A stretch of DNA of 64,000 bases. Origin: Formosimonas limnophila (GTDB lineage Bacteria > Pseudomonadota > Gammaproteobacteria > Burkholderiales > Burkholderiaceae). The stretch lies in contig NZ_BMZG01000004.1 in the NCBI RefSeq assembly GCF_014652675.1, positions 833 to 64,832 of the forward strand, written 5' to 3'. Position 1 is the first letter of the stretch. Each line of letters starts with the position of its first letter. The notes under the pieces are model-generated. The model did not search any database and was not told where the DNA came from. It saw only the letters and a program-made list of their open reading frames with translations. A program made the translations under genes and the position numbers. Below are positions 27,518 through 38,520 of this stretch, piece by piece.

Positions 27518-28038
27518 TACTCTGCTAACTGACCATCGGGTGGAATGTGTTGCGGCAAAGGGCGTTTGTGGAACAATAAACGAGCCAGTTCCTCCAATGC
27601 TTGCTGATACACACCACGCTTGAAGTCGATGACTTCATCGAGTGGAATCCAATAGTCATTCCAGCGCCAAGCATCAAACTCAGGATGTTCTGAGGCACGT
27701 AAATTCACGTGATGATCGCGACCAACAAGTCGCAGCAAAAACCAAATCTGCTTTTGACCACGGTAATGATTGCGAAAATCGCGTTTAACCCAACGGGTCG
27801 GAACATCGTAGCGCAACCAATTTCGGGTACGTCCAATGACTTTAACGTGTTCGGGCAATAAGCCTGTTTCCTCATACAGTTCGCGCAACATGGCTTGCTC
27901 AGGGGATTCGCCGTGGGCAATGCCCCCTTGGGGAAACTGCCATGCGTGTTCACGGATGCGTTTACCCCAAAAAACCTGATTGCGTGAGTTGACCAGAATG
28001 ATGCCGACATTGGGGCGATAACCTTCTTTGTCGAGCAT
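27517..28038 (-). CDS. rppH: RNA pyrophosphohydrolase
   Basis: 173-residue Nudix enzyme that converts 5'-triphosphate mRNA ends to monophosphate and so triggers RNase E decay. N-terminus [17 protein letters not shown] and the Nudix box [20 protein letters not shown] are complete, with [17 protein letters not shown] before it. Length is typical for betaproteobacterial RppH. Divergent from proS with 104 bases between, an arrangement also seen in other Burkholderiales. Confidence 0.95.
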   Translation of the reverse strand: MLDKEGYRPNVGIILVNSRNQVFWGKRIREHAWQFPQGGIAHGESPEQAMLRELYEETGLLPEHVKVIGRTRNWLRYDVPTRWVKRDFRNHYRGQKQIWFLLRLVGRDHHVNLRASEHPEFDAWRWNDYWIPLDEVIDFKRGVYQQALEELARLLFHKRPLPQHIPPDGQLAE

Positions 28039-28142
28039 TTTTTCCTCAATAAATGATTTACAATAGCGAGATTATATAGCGATTCACACAACTGTGAACT
28101 TCAAATTTCCCTTCAAATACACTAACCGAATATCGAGCCCGC

Positions 28143-29885
28143 ATGAAAGCCAGTCAATTCTTTATCTCCACTCTCAAGGAAGCCCCAGCAGAAGCAGAAA
28201 TCATCAGTCACCAGCTCATGATGCGCGCAGGCCTCATCAAACGCATTGGTAGTGGTATTTATAGCTACATGCCGATTGGCTTGCGCAGCGTACGTAAAGT
28301 TGAACAAATCGTTCGCGAAGAAATGAATAAAGCGGGCGCCATGGAGTTGCTCATGCCCGCAGTGCAGCCTGCCGAGTTGTGGCAAGAATCTGGTCGCTGG
28401 GAACAATACGGCCCAGAATTGCTGCGTTTGAAAGATCGTCATAACCGTGATTTTGTTGTTGGCCCGACCCATGAAGAAGTCATCACCGACTTGATTCGCC
28501 GCGATGTCAAAAGCTACAAACAGTTGCCTGTTAACATGTATCAAATCCAAACAAAGTTTCGCGACGAGATTCGCCCGCGCTTCGGCGTGATGCGTGGTCG
28601 TGAGTTCATCATGAAAGACGCCTACTCATTTGATAAAGATGTTGATGGCATGAAGGCATCGTATGACAAAATGTTCAACGCTTACACTGCGATTTTCAAA
28701 CGCCTCGGCTTAAACTTTCGTGCGGTCGCGGCAGACAATGGCTCTATCGGCGGCGATGGCTCGCACGAATTCCACGTCATCGCAGAGACTGGTGAGGACG
28801 ACATCGTGTATAACCCCAATAGTGACTATGCAGCGAACATCGAGGCGGCCGAAGCCGTTGCTCTCATCGCTGAGCGTGCGGCGCCGACACAAACATTGAC
28901 CAAGACTCACACGCCAAGTAAAGGCAAATGCGAAGATGTCGCCGAGTTTCTGGGGGTGCCGTTGGATAAAAATGTTAAATCCATTGTTTTGGCGGTAGAC
29001 ATCGAAAACCAAGAAGACGACAGTGCTACTCAAATTTTTCTCGTATTGCTGCGTGCAGACCACACACTCAATGAAATCAAAGTGTCCAAATTGGCTGGTT
29101 TGTCAAACTATCGCATGGCGACTGAAGCCGAAATCGCCACCGCTTTTAACACCACTCCAGGCTACATAGGCCCCGTCGCCACTGCACAAAAAGTCACGAT
29201 TATTGCTGATAAGACTGTTGCGAACATGTCTGACTTCATCTGCGGTGCGAATGAGGTCGATTACCACCACGTCGGTGTCAACTGGGGGCGTGACTTGCCC
29301 GAACCCGACCTCATCGCTGACGTACGCAACGTCGTCGCTGGCGACCCCGCACCTGATGGTAATGGCACAGTGGGCATTTGCCGAGGCATCGAAGTTGGCC
29401 ACGTATTCCAGCTCGGCACGAAATATTCTGAGGCAATGAAAGCGACATTCCTCGGTGAAAACGGCAAACCGCAGCCATTCGTCATGGGTTGCTACGGTAT
29501 TGGCATCACGCGAATTCTCGGTGCGGCCATCGAGCAAAATTTTGACGCCAAAGGCATTCTTTGGCCACAATCCATCGCCCCATTTGAAGTGGTGATTTGC
29601 CCTGTTGGTGCGGATAAGTCAGAGGTGGTACGTGAGGAGGCGGATAAACTTTACCACTCACTCATCCAAGCTGGTGTGGACGTGATCATTGATGACCGTG
29701 GAGAGCGACCTGGTGTGATGTTTGCTGATTGGGAATTGATTGGCGTGCCTCATCGCTTGACCATAGGTGATCGTGGCTTAAAAGAGGGTTTGGTTGAATA
29801 CCAAAATCGTCGTGACACAGAAGCGACGAAAGTGCCTGTGCTTGAGATTCATGCGCATGTGTTGGCACAGATGAGCGTAGCCTAA
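28143..29885 (+). CDS. proS: Proline--tRNA ligase
   Basis: 580-residue class II synthetase of the bacterial type with an inserted YbaK-like editing domain (about 225-400), which removes mischarged Ala-tRNA(Pro). Class II motifs: [48 protein letters not shown] (motif 2) and [11 protein letters not shown] (motif 3). The C-terminal anticodon-binding domain contains [20 protein letters not shown]. Full length, no anomalies seen. Confidence 0.97.
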   Translation: MKASQFFISTLKEAPAEAEIISHQLMMRAGLIKRIGSGIYSYMPIGLRSVRKVEQIVREEMNKAGAMELLMPAVQPAELWQESGRWEQYGPELLRLKDRHNRDFVVGPTHEEVITDLIRRDVKSYKQLPVNMYQIQTKFRDEIRPRFGVMRGREFIMKDAYSFDKDVDGMKASYDKMFNAYTAIFKRLGLNFRAVAADNGSIGGDGSHEFHVIAETGEDDIVYNPNSDYAANIEAAEAVALIAERAAPTQTLTKTHTPSKGKCEDVAEFLGVPLDKNVKSIVLAVDIENQEDDSATQIFLVLLRADHTLNEIKVSKLAGLSNYRMATEAEIATAFNTTPGYIGPVATAQKVTIIADKTVANMSDFICGANEVDYHHVGVNWGRDLPEPDLIADVRNVVAGDPAPDGNGTVGICRGIEVGHVFQLGTKYSEAMKATFLGENGKPQPFVMGCYGIGITRILGAAIEQNFDAKGILWPQSIAPFEVVICPVGADKSEVVREEADKLYHSLIQAGVDVIIDDRGERPGVMFADWELIGVPHRLTIGDRGLKEGLVEYQNRRDTEATKVPVLEIHAHVLAQMSVA

Positions 29886-29953
29886 CGGCTTTGATGTGGA
29901 GCGCTTTTGAACGATACCATTGTCTGCCGGGAATGAGCAAGGGAAAAGGCTGT

Positions 29954-30547
29954 ATGGACTGGTTTCTGCGCATCGGTGTGATACTGATGTTTTTTTTGAG
30001 TGGCATCACACAGGCTGGTTATCAGAAAGAAGAATACTTGGCCGACTCTGTGAGTACGCTGCTGCGCCAATCGGTCTCTGCCCAAATGCCGCAACAACGC
30101 CCCTTTATGTCCGAGCGTGACGAGCAGAATTTTTATCTTTGGCGCAGTGTCATGAGTCAGCGGATGGCGCGGTATGTCTCGCAGCCGTCTCTGCGTCACG
30201 CGATACTCGATGCTGTTGATTATGAAGCGCGCCGTGCTGGTTTAGAGCCAGCATTAGTGCTCGGCGTCATTACCGTCGAAAGCCAGTTTAAGCCTGTCGC
30301 TACGAGCCCTGTTGGTGCACGTGGCTTGATGCAGGTGATGCCGTTTTGGGCCAAAGCGATTGGGGATGGCGATGCGCGGCGGCTTTATCAGTTGCGTGTG
30401 AATGTGCGTTTTGGGTGCGTAATTCTGCGACATTATTTGGAAAAAGAGCGCGGCGATCTTGTCCGTGCTTTAGCTCGCTACAATGGTAGCCTTGGTCAAA
30501 CGGCTTATGCAGAGAAAGTGTTGCTGTCAGCACGTCAGTGGAGATGA
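29954..30547 (+). CDS. Lytic transglycosylase domain protein
   Basis: 197 residues with a signal peptide (MDWFLRIGVILMFFLSGITQA). Catalytic motif GVITVESQFKPVATSPVGAR with the essential glutamate, then GLMQVMPFWA and the Slt-type ARYNGSLGQTAYAEKV. It cleaves peptidoglycan in the periplasm, forming 1,6-anhydro-muramyl ends. Starts at 29891 and 29933 are in frame, but 29954 gives the cleanest signal peptide and has an aagg site. It follows proS on the same strand, possibly co-transcribed, and ends at a terminator. Confidence 0.88.
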   Translation: MDWFLRIGVILMFFLSGITQAGYQKEEYLADSVSTLLRQSVSAQMPQQRPFMSERDEQNFYLWRSVMSQRMARYVSQPSLRHAILDAVDYEARRAGLEPALVLGVITVESQFKPVATSPVGARGLMQVMPFWAKAIGDGDARRLYQLRVNVRFGCVILRHYLEKERGDLVRALARYNGSLGQTAYAEKVLLSARQWR

Positions 30548-30564
30548 TTTTTTAGTGCGCTCTT

Positions 30565-30592
30565 AAAAAACCTGTCTCAAGGACAGGTTTTT
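30565..30592. terminator. Terminator after the transglycosylase gene
   Basis: aaaaacctgtc / gacaggttttt stem with short loop; flanking A and T runs make it usable for both convergent genes. Confidence 0.85.
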
Positions 30593-30600
30593 ACATCCAT

Positions 30601-31188
30601 TCATTTTAGAGCATTTTCAATTTCGACAAATGTGCGGGCAACATCGGTGTGATGTGCGACACCCAGCTGTCTGGCGATTTGTGCCGCAGAGACAATACCT
30701 CGCACGATTTCATTGCCTTGTTGTTCCTCTAACACCAGTGTGTGTTGACGGCCTGATTGGCGAAGGGTTTGTAGTATGTGGCCAACTTTGGCTTTGGCAA
30801 GATCATTGTAATGGACGAAAAATAATTGATCACTGGCTGTCATCACGTCGTAGACTGTGACGTCTTGGTGGCGGCCACCTCGCTGTTGTAAAACACGCAT
30901 GGGCTTCTCGCCTAAAATATCTGATGCTGTGACAATACCGACCACTTGAGCTTTTGAATTGGTGACCAATAGTGAACGTATGCTGAATGAAATCATTTTT
31001 GCGTTCGCATCGTCAATATTGGTATCGGAATCAATGGTAATGGCGGGCGTGTGATGAAAGTCTGTCATGACTTCAATCGCTGATGAGTGCAAGTTAACAT
31101 CACTGATGTTATTTTTTGGGGCTTGAGCATAGACAGCGATGCCCTTTAGGTTAATCTCGGTAAGTGCGGAAAATTGCTCAATGGACAT
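30601..31188 (-). CDS. CBS domain protein
   Basis: 195 residues from the ATG at 31188 (MSIEQFSALTEI), which has an AAGG site; an in-frame extension to 31398 is basic, unstructured and unlikely. Two CBS motifs are readable: FHHTPAITIDSDTNIDDA with SLLVTNSKAQVVGIVTASDIL, and DVMTASDQLFFVHYNDLAKA with HTLVLEEQQGNEIVRGIVSA. CBS pairs bind adenosyl nucleotides. No catalytic domain is attached, so it is probably a regulatory subunit or sensor of unknown partner. Located between a transglycosylase and fadD. Confidence 0.85.
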   Translation of the reverse strand: MSIEQFSALTEINLKGIAVYAQAPKNNISDVNLHSSAIEVMTDFHHTPAITIDSDTNIDDANAKMISFSIRSLLVTNSKAQVVGIVTASDILGEKPMRVLQQRGGRHQDVTVYDVMTASDQLFFVHYNDLAKAKVGHILQTLRQSGRQHTLVLEEQQGNEIVRGIVSAAQIARQLGVAHHTDVARTFVEIENALK

Positions 31189-31332
31189 GTTGTAACCTTC
31201 GTCTGGTGATTGATTGACCCGAATGATGCAAAGCCATGCATACCTTCGGCGTTTGTTGTTGTGAGCGTATTGTAAACCTATTTTTTTTGAGTGTTTTCTT
31301 CTTTTATTGATTTGGCCTAATGTGCTTTGATT

Positions 31333-31369
31333 CAAAAAAGCCCGCCTGATTGCGCAGGGGGCTTTTTTA
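31333..31369 (-). terminator. Terminator of fadD
   Basis: aaaaaagccc / gggcttttt stem with about 15-base loop, positioned 20 bases after the fadD stop; the A-run on the plus strand serves as U-run for the minus transcript. Confidence 0.75.
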
Positions 31370-31387
31370 AATTTGATGTAGTATGGG

Positions 31388-33055
31388 TTATTGTCCACGC
31401 AAATCTTTACGCAGAATCTTGCCTACATTGGATTTTGGCAAGTCTGTTCGGAACTCAACATACTTAGGACGTTTGTAGTTGGTAAGGTATTCCTTCATGA
31501 ACTCAAGCAACTCAGTCTCAGTCAGGCTATTGTCTTTCTTCACGACAAAGATTTTGACGGCTTCACCCGAATGCTCATCGGGTACACCGATGGCTGCGCA
31601 TTCGAGGACTTTGGAGCAGCGGACAGCAACATCTTCAATTTCGTTTGGATAAACATTAAAGCCTGAGATGAGAATCATGTCTTTCTTGCGGTCAACGATT
31701 CTGACAAAGCCAGACTCTTCCATAATGCCGATGTCACCTGATTTGAAGTAACCATCCGAAGTCATGACTTTAGCGGTTTCATCAGGGCGCTGCCAATAGC
31801 CAGCCATAACTTGCGGGCCGCGAATGGCGATTTCACCCGTCGCACCGATGGGCAGATGATTGCCGTCATCAGCGATGATGGCAACATCAGTTGATGGCAG
31901 TGGTAAACCAATTGAACCGTTGAACTCACGACTGCCCACTGGATTAATGGTCGCCCCAGGGCTGGTTTCTGACAGACCATAGGCTTGGCAAATCGTAACG
32001 CCCGTTATTTTCTTAAATCTTTCAGCCACCGCTGATTGGACGGCCATGCCGCCACCTAAAGCGATTTTGAGGCTGGAGAAATTCAGTCTCTCAAAATCAG
32101 GGTGGTTCATGAGTGCTGTGAACAGGGTGTTGACAGCAGGCAGTAATGCGAAGGGATATTTAGACAGCTCTTTGATAAACGCTGGAATATCGCGCGGGTT
32201 GGTGATGAGGAGCAGGTGACCGCCGACGTGTGCACAGTATAGGGCGCACGCGGTGAGGCCAAATATGTGGTACATGGGTAATGCGCCGACGAATACGGTG
32301 CCGTCTTCGCCGTCTGTTTGTAGCTCTTTGCCGCACCATGCATCGACTTGGAGCACATTGGCGATGATGTTGGCATGGGTCAATGTGGCACCTTTTGCAA
32401 CACCTGTTGTACCGCCAGTGTATTGCAAAAATGCGAGATCATTGTGTTCTAAGTGCACAGGGGTGAGCTTGGCATTGATGCTTTGACTGAGTACAGATTT
32501 GAAAGAAATGGCGTTGTCGAGTTTCCATGCGGGCACCATTTTTTTGATTTTACGTACGACAAAGTTAACAACATGGCCTTTAAGGCCGAGCATGTCGCCA
32601 AGTGTGGCGACGATGGTGTGTTTGAGTTGCTTGAGGTTGGGCAATGATGCTTGCAGTGTGGCGGCGAAGTTCTCAAGGATAAAGATAGCTTTTGCGCCAG
32701 AGTCGTTCAATTGGTGTGTTAATTCTGTCGCAGTGTAGAGAGGATTAACGTTAACCACACAGTAGCCTGAGCGCAAAATAGCGGCAACCAAAATCGGGTA
32801 TTGCATACAGTTTGGCATCATGATGGCGACACGGTCACCTTTTTTCAGACCCAGTTGCTGCAGCCATGCACCAACGTTTTCGGAGTGCTTGGCCCACTCG
32901 GCATAGGTCATGTCTTTGCCCATCGATGATGTCGCGATGCGATGAGCGTACCTCTCGAATGCCTCTTCAAACATGCCTGCGATTGACGCATATTTGTCAA
33001 TATTAATGGTGGCAGGAATGCCAGCCTCATAGGACTTGAGCCAGGGTTGGTTCAT
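31388..33055 (-). CDS. fadD: Long-chain fatty acid--CoA ligase
   Basis: 555-residue acyl-adenylate-forming enzyme that activates fatty acids to acyl-CoA at the inner membrane. AMP-binding signature YTGGTTGVAKGATLTHANI, then AYGLSETSPGATINP, GEIAIRGPQVMAGYW, GYFKSGDIGIMEESG and the C-terminal lysine segment KSNVGKILRKDLR. N-terminus (MNQPWLKSYEAGIPATI) is that of the FadD group. It supplies the substrate for the beta-oxidation block at 763-8520. Confidence 0.94.
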   Translation of the reverse strand: MNQPWLKSYEAGIPATINIDKYASIAGMFEEAFERYAHRIATSSMGKDMTYAEWAKHSENVGAWLQQLGLKKGDRVAIMMPNCMQYPILVAAILRSGYCVVNVNPLYTATELTHQLNDSGAKAIFILENFAATLQASLPNLKQLKHTIVATLGDMLGLKGHVVNFVVRKIKKMVPAWKLDNAISFKSVLSQSINAKLTPVHLEHNDLAFLQYTGGTTGVAKGATLTHANIIANVLQVDAWCGKELQTDGEDGTVFVGALPMYHIFGLTACALYCAHVGGHLLLITNPRDIPAFIKELSKYPFALLPAVNTLFTALMNHPDFERLNFSSLKIALGGGMAVQSAVAERFKKITGVTICQAYGLSETSPGATINPVGSREFNGSIGLPLPSTDVAIIADDGNHLPIGATGEIAIRGPQVMAGYWQRPDETAKVMTSDGYFKSGDIGIMEESGFVRIVDRKKDMILISGFNVYPNEIEDVAVRCSKVLECAAIGVPDEHSGEAVKIFVVKKDNSLTETELLEFMKEYLTNYKRPKYVEFRTDLPKSNVGKILRKDLRGQ

Positions 33056-33125
33056 GGTTGTCTCCTTGTAACCAATGTTTATGTTGTCTGTGAATTGTAC
33101 TTAAAAAGTGTACGGATGTGCGGTT

Positions 33126-33794
33126 TTATTGCATGGGTTGTGCTGGCTTTTTCTTTGGGCGTCCTCTTGCGGCTGGTGTGACTCGCCGCCCACCTAGCCG
33201 TGCTGCTTGCGTGAGAAACGTGGCATCACCGAGTGCCCAACCTGTTTGGACAGCATGAGACAATGTTTGTGCCACACGTTCTGAAATGCCTGCTGCGAGT
33301 AATTGCTTGTAGCTAAGTTGACGGTCAAAAGGGGTGTTGCCGAGTGACCAGTATTGAGGGTGGTCTTGGATAAAACCCAACAGAGACAATCCGATGTGGT
33401 GTGATTGGCTGGTATGTTGACTCATACCATCGAGCCAAAGATAGGCTTGTAGTACATATGGTGTGTCTTGGATGTGTGCGGTTCGATAGCGGCCTTCCCA
33501 CAATGTCCCGCTGCGCTGATACTTGGTGTTGATTTGGCGCACGTAGCGACGTCCTAGGTCTTGCATCAGTCGCCCCAGTGCTGTTTCATCGCGGGCGGTG
33601 ACCAGCAGAAATGCTGAGTGCTCAACCAATGCATAAGCATGGATATCCACGGCGTGATTCGGGGCAATGTTGCGCAAAATCGAGCACCATGATTCATAAT
33701 CTTGGGTTGAAAAGAAAACCGCTGCGCTGTTGATGCCTTGCACTTGCACCAGTTGCGCCACGCCTGGCAAATACACGCGCGCCATCCGAGCCAT
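33126..33794 (-). CDS. REP-associated Y1 transposase-like protein with altered HUH motif
   Basis: 222 residues from the ATG at 33794 (AGGGGA site). The fold pattern of the IS200/REP-associated tyrosine transposase family is clear: IHAYALVEHS, LGRLMQDLGRRYVRQIN, RSGTLWEGRYRTAHI. The usual PNHVHLL metal-binding motif reads VEHSAFLL: His59 is kept but the second histidine is alanine at 61. The tyrosine candidate Tyr84 remains. A basic C-terminal tail (RGRPKKKP) follows. Without the second histidine it is probably not an active nuclease; it may be a domesticated DNA-binding protein. No inverted-repeat element was found around it. Confidence 0.75.
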   Translation of the reverse strand: MARMARVYLPGVAQLVQVQGINSAAVFFSTQDYESWCSILRNIAPNHAVDIHAYALVEHSAFLLVTARDETALGRLMQDLGRRYVRQINTKYQRSGTLWEGRYRTAHIQDTPYVLQAYLWLDGMSQHTSQSHHIGLSLLGFIQDHPQYWSLGNTPFDRQLSYKQLLAAGISERVAQTLSHAVQTGWALGDATFLTQAARLGGRRVTPAARGRPKKKPAQPMQ

Positions 33795-33821
33795 GCTTGT
33801 CCCCTGCATTAATTTAACAAA

Positions 33822-33833
33822 ACTTGTACAAGT
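33822..33833. promoter_or_regulatory. Perfect 12-base palindrome upstream of the Y1 transposase-like gene
   Basis: acttgtacaagt, 28 bases before the start, with a related half-site (acttgt) 20 bases further out. Possible operator; no regulator assigned. Confidence 0.3.
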
Positions 33834-33968
33834 CACAATCGACTTGTCTTTTTTCTATACTTGTTATTGGGGTCAGTTTGCATTAAAGATGCGGGCACGT
33901 CAAGGTTTGGGTAAAAAAACGTTGTAGGTACTGTTTGGCTTAATGGTGAGTCTGGTGAGTCGCCGTCA

Positions 33969-34802
33969 TCATAGTCCTTGCAAAATGCCCAAAGTGACAC
34001 GCTCATGTCCCGCTAAGTCTCTGTGTGTTTGTATGCTTGAGAAGCCAGCTTGGGCAAACAAATCTCGTACTGCCTCGCCCTGTGTGAAACCATGCTCCAC
34101 GACAAAGTGTCCACCCACCGCCAAATGCGTGGCGACTTCGAGTAGTAGAGTGCGATAACAGGATAATCCATCAATGCCATCCGTCAATGCTGTTATCGGT
34201 TCAAATCGTACGTCTCCTTGGCTCAGGTGTTCATCAGCTGGTTCGATATAGGGTGGATTGCTGACAATGATATCGAACTGTGCATTGCTGCCTTGAAACA
34301 CCGAAAACCAATCACTTTCAAAGAACGATACATGCGCATCCAGTCTAGTGGCGTTCTCTCTAGCCACCATCAAAGCGGCACCGCTGACATCGACCGCACA
34401 AACGCGCCAATCAGGGCGTTCACATGCGAGAGTGATGGCAATAGCTCCTGAACCAGTACCCAAATCAAGTGCACGAATGTTTTGTGTACGGGATGGTAAA
34501 TTCAAAACTACCTCAACCAGTAACTCTGTGTCAGGGCGAGGAATTAGCACCGCAGGTGACACCAAAAAATCGCGTCCAAAAAACTCTCGTGAACCCAAAA
34601 TATAAGCCATCGGCTCACCCGATAATCGGCGTGTGACCAGGGCGTCAAGTGTCATCATCTGTGTAGTTGTTATGACATCATGGGCTCGACTGATGAGTTG
34701 TACGTGTGACAGTCCTGTGGCTACCGTGAGCAGCATACGCATCTCAAGTGTAGGTAGCACGCCCGCACGTAAGTGACTCTGGATGGTGGAGGATGGCTTC
34801 AT
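33969..34802 (-). CDS. prmC: Peptide chain release factor N5-glutamine methyltransferase
   Basis: 277 residues. It methylates the GGQ glutamine of release factors RF1 and RF2 with S-adenosylmethionine. Motifs: YILGSREFFGRDF, PAVLIPRPDTELLVE, ALDLGTGSGAIAITLA and the catalytic NPPY in VSNPPYIEP. The ATG at 34802 fits the family N-terminus; a GTG at 34841 overlapping the ttcA stop by four bases is an alternative that would add 13 residues and translational coupling. Same strand as ttcA. Confidence 0.94.
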   Translation of the reverse strand: MKPSSTIQSHLRAGVLPTLEMRMLLTVATGLSHVQLISRAHDVITTTQMMTLDALVTRRLSGEPMAYILGSREFFGRDFLVSPAVLIPRPDTELLVEVVLNLPSRTQNIRALDLGTGSGAIAITLACERPDWRVCAVDVSGAALMVARENATRLDAHVSFFESDWFSVFQGSNAQFDIIVSNPPYIEPADEHLSQGDVRFEPITALTDGIDGLSCYRTLLLEVATHLAVGGHFVVEHGFTQGEAVRDLFAQAGFSSIQTHRDLAGHERVTLGILQGL

Positions 34803-34837
34803 TTGGTTTTCGATTGCAGTTACAGCTTTAACCACGC

Positions 34838-35773
34838 TCACACAAACTGAATCGTTTGAGGGCGAATGGTGTTCAAATCATTCAACTCTAGTGGTTCTGT
34901 ACTATTTGTCCCGCAAGGTTCTTCATCAAATGCCACATCGCCTTGCTCGACTTCTGTGTCAACAGTCAACCCTTTGAAGTCAAACAATTTACCATCGAGT
35001 AGATGAGAAGGCACGACGCTGGACATGGCGGCAAACATGTTTTCCACTCGGCCTGTGAATTTTTTGTCCCACTCGTTGAGCATTGTTTTCATGGCTTGGC
35101 GTTGCAGGTTTTCTTGCGAGCCACACAGATTGCAAGGAATGATGGGGAACTGCTTGATTTGGGCGTAGCGCTCTAAATCCTTTTCTTGCACATAAGCCAG
35201 TGGTCGAATCACGACATGTTTTTTGACGTCCGAGACGAGTTTCGGTGGCATGGCTTTGAGCTTGCCGCCATAAAAAAGATTTAATAAAAATGTTTCGAGG
35301 ATGTCGTCGCGGTGGTGACCAAGTGCGATTTTGGTCGCACCGAGTTCGTCCGCCACGCGGTACAAAATACCACGGCGTAGGCGAGAACATAAGCCACAAG
35401 TGGTTTTGCCTTCTTCGATGACGCGGGTGACAATGCTGTAGGTGTTTTGCGTCTCAATGTGAAAGGGAACGCCGAGCTCTGTTAAATAAGCAGGCAAAAC
35501 TTGCTCAGGAAACCCAGGCTGCTTCTGATCGAGATTCACCGCCACGATGTCAAAATGAATCGGCGCACGCTCGCGCAGCTTGAGCAAAATATCCAGCATG
35601 GCATAGCTGTCTTTACCGCCAGACAAGCAGACCATGACTTTATCGCCATCTTCAATCATGTTGTAGTCGCCAATCGCTTCACCGACTTGGCGGCATAGAC
35701 GCTTTTCTAATTTGTTGTTTTCGAATTGGACTTTTTGTTCGGCCTTGGTGGGGAACGTTGTGGGGCTATTCAT
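34838..35773 (-). CDS. ttcA: tRNA 2-thiocytidine(32) synthetase
   Basis: 311 residues. PP-loop SGGKDS at 51-56 activates tRNA cytidine with ATP; the cysteine pairs CGLC (Cys126, Cys129) and CNLC (Cys214, Cys217) bind the iron-sulfur cluster. [19 protein letters not shown] is a further family hallmark. It thiolates C32 in certain tRNAs. Full length; the acidic C-terminal tail is lineage-specific. In many Burkholderiales ttcA lies next to folB; here the hut genes separate them. Confidence 0.95.
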   Translation of the reverse strand: MNSPTTFPTKAEQKVQFENNKLEKRLCRQVGEAIGDYNMIEDGDKVMVCLSGGKDSYAMLDILLKLRERAPIHFDIVAVNLDQKQPGFPEQVLPAYLTELGVPFHIETQNTYSIVTRVIEEGKTTCGLCSRLRRGILYRVADELGATKIALGHHRDDILETFLLNLFYGGKLKAMPPKLVSDVKKHVVIRPLAYVQEKDLERYAQIKQFPIIPCNLCGSQENLQRQAMKTMLNEWDKKFTGRVENMFAAMSSVVPSHLLDGKLFDFKGLTVDTEVEQGDVAFDEEPCGTNSTEPLELNDLNTIRPQTIQFV

Positions 35774-35871
35774 GATGCGGACTTAAAATGGATAAAACAG
35801 GATTTTAAAGCAAAATGGCAAGGTGCGGCGCATCCTGTTGTGTGGCTTATTGGTTTTAGATGCCACGCATT

Positions 35872-36570
35872 TTAAAACCCACCCGAAAAGCGGTAACGTG
35901 TGCCTGCGTGCCACATGGTTGCGATGGACGCGACACAACCCATCGAACGTGTTTTTCGGTGTAGGACAAGGCAAGGCTCGTGAGTGCTGATATGCAAGAG
36001 TGCTGCGATGTGCTCGGGCGCAGTGATGGCTTCGATTTGGTAATCAACACCTTGCAAAGGTGCGGCCATCATGAGGTATTCGTTCGCTGTGATGCGTGAA
36101 AAGTCTTGTTTTAAGTAGTCTGGGGCGATGGCCGCGTTGACCCGGCGGTCTTCAACTTGTATGGGTATATCGTTTTCAAAATGCACGATGAGTGAATGAT
36201 AAAGAGTGCTTTTGGTTTTTAGTTCAAATAAAGCTTTGAGCGAATCGCTGGCTTTTGATTGCGACAGTTGCTGTAGCTCGCTACGGTGCTTGTGGCCTCG
36301 AGCGCGGATTTCGTCAGCGATGCTTTTGATTTCGACAAGGGTGGTCTGGTATTTTTGCTGCGCCACGTACGTGCCTGAGCCTTGAATGCGTGTGACGATT
36401 TGCTCTGCGGTGAGTTCGCGCATGGCACGATTGACCGTCATGCGCGAGACACCGAATTGTTCTGCCAGCTGCATTTCTGCGGGTATGGCTTCACCTTCTT
36501 TCCAAACGCCGTTGTGGATGGCCTCAAGGATGTGGTTTTTGATGTTTTGGTATGCGGGTAAGGTGGTCAT
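35872..36570 (-). CDS. hutC: Histidine utilisation repressor HutC (GntR/UTRA family)
   Basis: 232 residues. N-terminal GntR helix-turn-helix: IHNGVWKEGEAIPAEMQLAE, FGVSRMTVNRAMRELTAEQ, GSGTYVAQQ. The C-terminal UTRA effector domain (SLIVHFENDIPIQVEDRRVN, YLLKQ-type region, FSGGF end) binds urocanate in this family. Divergent from hutU with a palindrome matching the HutC consensus between them. Intact although the downstream hut pathway is broken. Confidence 0.92.
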   Translation of the reverse strand: MTTLPAYQNIKNHILEAIHNGVWKEGEAIPAEMQLAEQFGVSRMTVNRAMRELTAEQIVTRIQGSGTYVAQQKYQTTLVEIKSIADEIRARGHKHRSELQQLSQSKASDSLKALFELKTKSTLYHSLIVHFENDIPIQVEDRRVNAAIAPDYLKQDFSRITANEYLMMAAPLQGVDYQIEAITAPEHIAALLHISTHEPCLVLHRKTRSMGCVASIATMWHAGTRYRFSGGF

Positions 36571-36653
36571 GGTTGAGCCTCGGTTGGATCAGGACATTTT
36601 ACTGTGTTTACTGTCCATTTTTTGCAGCAAGTGCTTTTTCTCAATAAATTGTA

Positions 36654-36694
36654 TTGACAACTATATTTTGTTAAATTAAAGTTGTATATACTAT
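36654..36694 (+). promoter_or_regulatory. hutU promoter with HutC operator
   Basis: TTGACA at 36654-36659 can pair with an A/T-rich minus-10 17 bases on (36677-36682). The palindrome tgtatatact at 36684-36693 is one base from the HutC consensus TGTA-N2-TACA and overlaps the expected transcription start, as a repressor site should. Confidence 0.6.
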
Positions 36695-36711
36695 TTATTT
36701 AGGAGGTGACC

Positions 36712-38412
<1,701 letters not shown>

Positions 38413-38520
38413 AACGTGCTGACGTCAGCATGTGGCCATTCTTTTTAGGTACAAGAAATACACACAGCAGGGAAGCATAGTAGATGTCCCAGCTTTCCCA
38501 ATACAGATATAAATGGACTG

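Noticed and set aside
33126-33968. Complete insertion sequence around the Y1 transposase-like gene
   Set aside because: No terminal hairpins or flanking repeats were found and the HUH motif is altered; only a short palindrome upstream was seen.
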